Shown: positions 56,876 to 64,000 of the stretch, in pieces
How positions within the stretch are numbered: position 1 is the stretch's first letter
How the letters are laid out: each line of letters begins with the position of its first letter
From: Vicugna pacos
Lineage: Eukaryota; Chordata; Mammalia; Artiodactyla; Camelidae
Length of the DNA stretch: 64,000 nt
Direction: 5' to 3'
NCBI RefSeq assembly: GCF_048564905.1
Contig: NC_132988.1
Location: 70,798,001-70,862,000 of the forward strand
Made by a program: the position numbers and the translations under genes
The notes under the pieces: model-generated
What the model saw: only the letters and a program-made list of their open reading frames with translations
Told to the model about the DNA's origin: nothing
Databases searched by the model: none

Positions 56876-56985
56876 ACTAGGAGTTGACTTTTCCACCGTC
56901 TTGGTGCTAACTGCTGTGTCATTCCTTTAATGGCTGTGCCCTGTCCCCTTTTCTTCCTGTTTCAGTTTCACCAAATTATCCATAC
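56876..56985 (+). mobile_element. Retroviral LTR, family A (fossil, short 5' piece), plus strand
   Basis: The sequence around 56914-56965 ('cattcctttaatggctgtg') matches the 5' part of the family-A LTR reversed at 50880-50960. It stops near 56985, so only the start survives. It lies head to head with the family-B LTR before it. Confidence 0.55.
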
Positions 56986-56989
56986 ACAC

Positions 56990-58635
56990 TGTAACACACT
57001 CATGCATTTGTCATATCAGTGATTTATATTTTTTTTTGTTAGAGTCACATCTGTAACTATCATGGAATCTGCTAAGCGTTCCCCTCATCTGTCCATATAC
57101 ACCCTTTAATTACACATCAATGCTATGATGTGTGCTCATTAGACATTTGATTGTTGGTATTTACATTTGATGTATAACATACATATAGGTAAAATACATA
57201 AAACAAAGCCATCCTTTCTCCACTTCCACCATAATTTCCACCATATTTAATTGGATCTCATATTTCTTTACTATCATCATCCACTTCAGAAATAATAACC
57301 AATGACCTAGCTCAGTCATACACTCCTTTGAAATAAGGTTCATTGAGAATCCTCTGCCTCTAAGATTACCTGACTATATGGACACAGCCCAAAAGGGAAA
57401 AATAAAAACAAAAATATTTCTGGCCAAAAAATTGGAGAATAATGAGCATTGGAAAATACTGTGGACATTATGCTCAATGTCAAGTTTTTATGACTCCTAA
57501 TTTCCCTAGTTGAAATCTGTTATCTTCTTGCTAAGCATTTTATTTTCCTTTGTGGTTATACATTCTTGTCAACTTCCTAAATTTTGTTTCCATAATACCG
57601 TAATGTCATAATGATGTTTTCATTTCTAAAGCAAATCTCTTATGTGATTATTTCTAAGAAAAGTTTTTTCATTTCCTTTTCCTTTTGCAATTTTGGCAAT
57701 CCCGTATTTCTTCTTGTTACACTATATGATAATGATATCATTTATTTAGTTCATGCTACTTCCAGAAATTTCAGGAAATAATTTTAAGAAAATAGAGATG
57801 AAAGGAAATGTATAAAAAAATTTAGAAACCAATAAACCACACACAAAAAATAAACCTGACAAAATCTAATATATTGACTAGTTCTCAATGTTAACTGAAT
57901 GATTTTAAGTATTTGTAGACTGATCATATCAACAGATTGTCATGCCAGGAATAGAAAAATAAGTGATCTAGCATTGTAGAAGAAAGTAGGCATGCTAAAA
58001 AATAATCTTATGTGAGAAGTTGGAATTTATCCAACATATCTCCTATGACACTTATCACTGCCTTATAAACACAGATAATAATAAAGTATATGGAATGAAT
58101 AGCTATCATCCTACCCAGATCTTGTACATTTAACTACCTGGACCCTCCCATCTACTATCAGGCAGGTGGTCCATAAAGGCCAAATGTACTCCAGCTGCAT
58201 TTGTGGTAATTAACCAGGACCTCCTTTGCTTTATTCTTGACATTGTTCCCATTCTGTTCCAGATCTAGGCAGCACAGGCCCTTTGTTTTTGAATGTATTG
58301 ATCCCACTTGTATTCTTTGGACTTGTCAGCAGACCTTTTCCAAGTCCTCAGAACTTTCTAGAGACTTGGTTCAGACTCATTTGTCTGGTTGCCTGAGTTA
58401 GGATACACCTCTCCATCTCTTACACTCAAATTCGAAGTCTTGCCCCTCTGGGTTTGCCTATGTCCTCTGAGAGGTATTACTCAAATGCTGAGTGCTCAAA
58501 ATAAGTGAAAGAAAGTAAGGAAATCTAGGCTGTTGAATCCTTCAAGAACAGTTTCCTGGTGTCCCACGCTCAGGACACATTGGTTGTGGAATAGTGGCCT
58601 GAAACCATTTATTCATGCAATATTTCAATAAACAT
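56990..58635. other. Intergenic DNA, no gene seen
   Basis: AT-rich sequence. Around 57160-57260 there may be a degraded L1 piece. No gene is supported. Confidence 0.4.
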
Positions 58636-58639
58636 TTGT

Positions 58640-59290
58640 TGAATGTTTAGTATGATTATGAACCAGACTTACATTGGAGATAGAGATGGAAAGAGAAATA
58701 AGATGTGACAGCTGGCTTGCAGAGTGCATAATCCTGCATAAGGGTATATAAACCAATGGCGCCCCACAATGTGATCTGTATCCAAGGGCCAAGCTAAACA
58801 CTTGGATGGAGTTACGGGATTTCTGATGGAGGTGACATTTGAAATGGCTCTTCAGTGCAAGGGAACTTCTGGTGTCTGGGCCATGCTTATCCTCCTGCTC
58901 TCTATGCCTAGCTGCCTTGATGTTAAACTCCATGTTAAAGAAATTAACTGTTTATTTTTGTTCTCAAGTCATGCTGCACTGCCTTTGCTCATTTGGTCCT
59001 CTTTTTCAGGGATGGGTACCCTACCTACTCTCCTTAGGTAGTACCCTCCCCGCTAGCAAGTTTTCTCTGATAGCTCCCACCCTTCCAGGAAGAGAAGTCA
59101 GATGACCCCTCCTCTGAGGGGCTGTAAAACTCTGTAAATTGCTGAGTATCATGGGCCTCCAGACAATTTCATGTCTTTATGCCGTACTCCTATAGATTGT
59201 GAATTTGGTGGTGGCAGAGTCCTTTTATTTTGTAACCTATTTTAGAACCCAGTTTAGTTCTTAGCTTATAAGTGGTAGATAAATGTTGAA
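58640..59290. repeat. Probable ancient L2/CR1-type LINE remnants
   Basis: The sequence has phrases seen in old LINEs, such as 'ggaggtgacatttgaaatgg' near 58828 and 'aagttttctctgatagctcc' near 59059. Divergence is high and the orientation is not assigned. Confidence 0.4.
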
Positions 59291-59294
59291 GAGA

Positions 59295-61795
59295 TAAATG
59301 GATAGACAGATTAAATAGAGTAAATAGTTTTACCCTTGTTGGAAAGTTACTTGTAGCAGAAATGTGAAAGATGGATGGTATTAAGCCAGGCTATTGGCAA
59401 GAGATGAACATCTAATTGAAATGGTCTTAAAAAAAAATTAAAATCTGTTGGCCTACATAGTGTTCATGAATAAATCAGAGTCACCTGGAGGGCACAGGTA
59501 TTCAAACAAGGTCCTTAGTCATTTATCCCATTTAATGTGCTTTCCTCTGGACCAATTTTATTCTTAGAAAGGCTCTTACCAAGCATTGGCTTACGTCTAA
59601 GCCCCATTTTAGCAGTTTAAAAATCCCAGGAAGAATTAAGAACTTTCTAGAGACTGTTTCTTATTGAGTCAGGCTTAGGTCACATTCCCATCTTTGAGTC
59701 AGTCAGTAGGGTAGGGGGTGGGCCTTGATAAGAAGGAACTGAGAGATGGGTCATCCCATCTGAACCTGATAGACTGAGAACAGAGTAAATCTAGGGTGTT
59801 ATCAGAAGAAGTAAAAAGGAGAGCCAGACATGCAGTCTCTGGGGAGACTGAATAGAGGGGCTAACCCTTGATGTAGTTCACGGCAGGATTCCACCCAATA
59901 TTCCACTTAGGCATATTTATTATTTTGAATTAAAGTTACTTAAGAAACAACTGGTATAAGAAGGAAACTCTGACCCTCTGTTTTTCCCTTGAAAGCAGGA
60001 AAAAAATGTGCCCTTCCTATACCAGGAGAAAAAGAGACATCCTTATCATCAGAGATAGATAATTTAGGGCCAAGAAGGCTATACAAATGAATTTGTTACT
60101 TCTCCATTAATTTACTATCCCAAGCCCAAACCCCTTTGTCTTCTCATTTCTTCACAATTGTATTGCCATTTTGCCCTAACCGTAGAAAAGCTGCCTACTT
60201 TGGTCTTTTCTTTGAGTCTCATATTTTTATGGGGCTCCTCTATGAACAAAATTATATTTCTCTTTCTCCTGTTACTCTGTATTATGCCAACTTCATTATT
60301 AGGCCAGCCAAACAATCAAGAAGGAAAGAGGGGAAACACTTTCTTCCCCTACACCCTGATGCTGGGGTACACTAATGCCATTCGTCAGGAGCGATCGATG
60401 GATCTAAGAATTTAATGCCATGTTCAGATATCTTTGTTCTTCTTCCCTCGGGTCATTATAGCAGGAGGGATATTGTAGGGGAAATAGAGATGAAGTTGAG
60501 ATGTAGCAACTTCTTAAAACCAGCTATGGGTAGGGAAACTACACTGCCCATTTCTGCCTGCCAGTCGGCACAGTTCATTCTCAGGATGGAGTAGTGTCTT
60601 AGCCAAGGCGTCCCCTCAAAAAGCAGTGCCTGAGTCATCGGCCTACAATGCAGGCAGCTTTATCTGGGGAAATGTTCCCTATGTACAGAACTGGAAAACT
60701 GGGAAAAGTGAAATAAGAAAAAAAAATGTGGTCAGCTGGAGTTCAATCCTATTGGGTACCCTCTGAGAAGTCTTATAGAGTATCTGCCTAAAACATAAAA
60801 GAGGAGGAAAACATATATTGGTTACCTCCTGTTCCCTATTGGGCAAGAGATTTTCCATGGCAGTGACAAAGAAACTTTGGTGCAGAAAGTATAGCTGAGA
60901 TGAGGAGTTGTAAGTTTCCAGCTGCATGCAGCTGGTTGCTACAGCAAGGACTGGGGTGAAACGGTGGGTCTACAAGATGTGAGCATCCTAGATTTTACTG
61001 TCAATTCTGAGTAATGATTGGAGGGAAAATGGAATTTCATCACCAAAGCTTCCATTTTTAAAGATTATTCCATTACTTTAAGGATCATTGCTTGCATGAG
61101 TTTAAAGAGTGTGCTTAAAAACCTGGACTTCAACTTTTGCAAAAGTAATTGGCTTAAAGAAGCACTTGCTCAGACAAGAGAGTGAATTTGTTTATCATAC
61201 TAGACTAAACATTCCTTTGTTTATAAAACTTCTGTATTTTGGTTGATGAGGATCTCATGAATTTCAAGAGGCATATGATGGAGAAAATAACAGCAAAAAA
61301 AGAAACCTTGGATTTTTACTTCATTTCCAAGAACAAGTGATTTTGATTGTCATCCTCAGGAGTCAAATTCTATACAATCTACAAATGTTGGCTACTTCTT
61401 AACTTCTTAATTATTTATTTATTTATTTTTTTTTTGGCAGCTCTTGTAGATAAATTGGAGTTCTTCTCTCCCTGAATACTTTCATTTACGTCAGTTTTGG
61501 GTTGGGTCTGGAGGCCATTAAAGCAAACACTTTCTGCTATTCATCAGTTACAAGCAATAGATGAGCAATTTGGACAGCGTGATTAATGGTGAAGACAAAC
61601 TACTTAGGTCTATGAAAAATGATGAAGTGTCCAAAACTGGGCAGCAGATATGTTGGATTTTCATATTTCATCAAATATGAAGTCAACAAAAATTTAATTC
61701 CCCTTCTAGGAAGCTACCAGATAAAGCAGTCATGTCCACTGATTTCCTTTTGGTGGTATTCTAAATTGCTTTAGAAAGAGAAACTGCCTAAAAAC
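59295..61795. other. Intergenic DNA, no gene seen
   Basis: No supported gene. Overlapping short frames at 60136-60415 lack any signal I can recognise. A (ATTT)n-like patch is at 61411-61432. Confidence 0.4.
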
Positions 61796-61799
61796 AGCT

Positions 61800-62400
61800 T
61801 TTTTTTTTTTAAATTTTGAAATAATTTTAAAGTACAAAAGTTGCAAAGATATTACAATTCATATGTGTGCTTCGCTCAATTTCTCTTATTGTGACTGTTT
61901 TACATTACTACGGTACATTGGCCAAAGCTAAGAAAACAACATTGGCACGTCTACTGTTTAGGAAACTCCAGTTTGAACTTCACCAGTTTTTCCATTTACT
62001 GTTCTCCTTCTATTCCAGGGTCCAATCCAGGTACCACATTGCAGTTGTCATGTCTCCATACTTTTCTTTGGACTGTGACAGTTGCTTGGTCTTTCCCGGT
62101 TTTCATGATCTTGACAATTTTGGAGTGTTAACTATTTAATATTCCTCAGTTTAGGTTTGAAGAATATTTTTCTCATGGTTGGACTAGGGATATGAGCTTC
62201 TGGAAAGAATACCAAGGAGGTGAAGTGACCTTCTCATCACATCCCATTGGGGGTACATGATATCCACCGGACATCACGTTGATGATATTAACCTTCATTA
62301 TCATCATTTGGCTAAGGGAATGTTTGCCAAATTTCTCTATGATAAAGTTACTATTTTTCAGAATTGACTACTTCAAGAAAGTATAACAAATTATATCAAT
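61800..62400 (-). mobile_element. Old LINE-1 (L1MB/L1MC-like) 3'UTR, minus strand
   Basis: It begins with a T-run (61800-61810, reversed tail) and continues with the familiar L1M 3'UTR reversed: 'ttttgaaataattttaaag', 'ttggccaaagctaagaaaac' and 'ccacattgcagttgtcatgt'. No frame survives. Confidence 0.8.
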
Positions 62401-62589
62401 GCCACAGGAGAGAGTTATGCTGTTAGTGAAACAAAACTATGGAGGTATATGACCATTGTGTTTGCATTTTAGAATAAGTAAATTTGAAACATTCAACTAG
62501 AGGAACAGCAAACAAATTTTTAAAAATGACTCCTCTCTGGAAATTCTAATGATACATCACTGAGACTGTTATCATAGTACAATCGTTAA

Positions 62590-62800
62590 AAGCCATTCTC
62601 TCTGGGTTTGGGTCCCAGGCACAGTATCTGCTGACCTTAGGGAAGCTTCTTAACCTTTCTGCACCTCAGTTTCCTTATTTCTGACCTTAACGTACCACAA
62701 AGATAGCAATGGTAAGTAATTTCGTAGGGATGTTTGGACAACTAAATGAGTCAATATTTGTGTAACCCTTAGACAAGAGCCTGGAATTTAGCACAGAATC
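62590..62800 (+). repeat. MIR-type SINE, plus strand
   Basis: The pattern 'cttcttaacctttctgcacc' followed by 'tcagtttccttatttctga' at about 62645-62682 is a clear MIR core and 3' part. Confidence 0.7.
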
Positions 62801-62804
62801 ATTG

Positions 62805-64000
62805 TGCTGCATCGCAGGGTGGGTACAGAGGTTTAGTAACGTGCCTGTGGTATGTGGCAACTAAATAAAGGAAGTAGCCTCTTTCATACTTACTCAGCAG
62901 CCTGTGTGCTCTTATAATTTATCAGCTATCACGTTTGTTGAAGAAAAAAGCAAATTTTCAGTGACCTGTTAAAGTTTGTTCCATAGACAAAAGTTAAGAA
63001 AGTTTAGAGGAAAAATAATCTCTGCGTGCCTTTCTGACTTTTACAAGCTTTAGAAACCAAGCCTGTATCACTTACAATTAGAAAACAAAACAATGCATCT
63101 TTCAACTTTTAAAGACTGGCTTTTGTATTTCTGGGCCAGTTCGCCATGAAATTCCAGAAAACACTGATAATGAGGGGAGAAATCACACAAACTCTCAATT
63201 ATTCCTGAATTTGTCACCATATTTTACAGCCTTTAGATGATTTTTTATTTCCTGCTGCTTAACACAAATTTTAATCTCCCTTTAGTTTCCCAGGTTTTTC
63301 TCTCAGGAGCACACTGAAAAACACAAGAATGTTTTTAAAACACAAGTCATTCATTTTGTAAATCTCTGGCAATAGATAATGTGGAGAATCTTTAATTTAA
63401 GCTCCCTTCTAATAGATTAGGTGATTGAGTAAGGCTGCAAAATAAATCCATGATAGATCTTGAGTTTAAAAAAAAATCCCATATAAGTGCATCTCCTAGT
63501 AGAGTGTAGCGGTGCCTTCCTTTTAGAAAGCCTGATATAGAAAGTTTTAAATGTGAAAAGGAAAATTGGGGAGTGAACCTTTCCATTACCTTTTTCTTTC
63601 TTTCTTTCTTCTTCTTATTTTTTTTTTAATTTATAGGAGGATTCACAACAGGTGGAGTTTCTGTTTAGGCAATACTGGAAAAAGCTATTTCTATTTTGTC
63701 TACTTAACAAACATTTATAAGGCATTTGATCCCTGCTGGCTCCCACACACATTGACTCATTTCTCATAACCACCTTGGGATAGGCAAAGAAAAATTTAAC
63801 AACGTGCAAGTGATAGGTGGCAACTTAATGCAAGCAGCTTCGCTGCACGTCCGGAGCTGGCTGGCTGTGGAATGCAGCTTCTCACTCACTGAGCTAGGCT
63901 GCCCAAAGCCCTGCCCCTAGACACCCATCCCTGGGCCAGAGGCCATTTCTTTCTTCTCTCTCCACTCCCATCATATTCCGCATCTCCGAGAGGTCTCAAT
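62805..64000. other. Intergenic DNA to the window end
   Basis: A TTTC-rich run lies at 63590-63627 and a possible MIR-family piece at about 63740-63830. No gene is supported up to the end. Confidence 0.4.

Noticed and set aside
1-64000. CRISPR arrays, bacterial operons or phage elements
   Set aside because: The sequence is mammalian nuclear DNA; no spaced direct-repeat arrays were seen.

Overview
The window is mammalian nuclear DNA, almost certainly from a camelid (camel, llama or alpaca group). Three copies of a tRNA-derived SINE that looks like the camelid Vic-1 family are present (about 3.75, 8.4 and 30.4 kb). LINE-1 3' ends look like those of even-toed ungulates. A retrocopied immunoglobulin constant region at 46.8-49.6 kb has the camelid IgG1 hinge [12 protein letters not shown]. 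Genes have GT-AG introns, TATA-type promoters and AATAAA signals. The species cannot be fixed from the sequence alone.

The working genes are three CXC chemokines, all on the + strand: a CXCL5/CXCL6-type gene (coding 26699-27675, four exons), PPBP (37114-37929, three exons) and PF4 (41985-42750, three exons). All have intact reading frames, consensus splice sites and a TATA-like box roughly 90-110 bases before the ATG. The order CXCL5-PPBP-PF4 on one strand matches the human 4q13 cluster read in the opposite direction. The first two are ELR-positive, the type expected to recruit neutrophils. PF4 lacks ELR, as expected for platelet factor 4. PPBP and PF4 are platelet alpha-granule products, so the region pairs one inflammatory and two megakaryocyte genes.

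The most unusual object lies about 4 kb after PF4. It is a full processed (intron-less) copy of a membrane-form IgG heavy-chain mRNA, bounded by an 11-base target duplication and a short poly(A) tail (46772-49628). It holds CH1, hinge, CH2, CH3, both membrane exons and the 3'UTR with AATAAA. Instead of a V-D-J region its first ~620 bases are non-V sequence joined to CH1, as expected of a sterile germline (I-exon) transcript. Two in-frame stop codons and no frameshift make it a fairly young pseudogene.

The rest is intergenic DNA full of old repeats. From 0 to 26 kb there are L1 fragments, two SINEs, L2/MIR pieces, a MaLR LTR and AT-rich unique sequence. From 28.8 to 37 kb there are L2/MIR fragments, a SINE and a purine/pyrimidine tract. 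From 43.4 to 46.3 kb there are two LTRs and a 5'-inverted L1. From 50.6 to 57.0 kb lies a dense tangle of at least seven LTR-type fossils of several families, with inverted and nested arrangements. From 57 to 64 kb there are L2, L1 and MIR fragments and no gene. No tRNA, rRNA or other gene was recognised.
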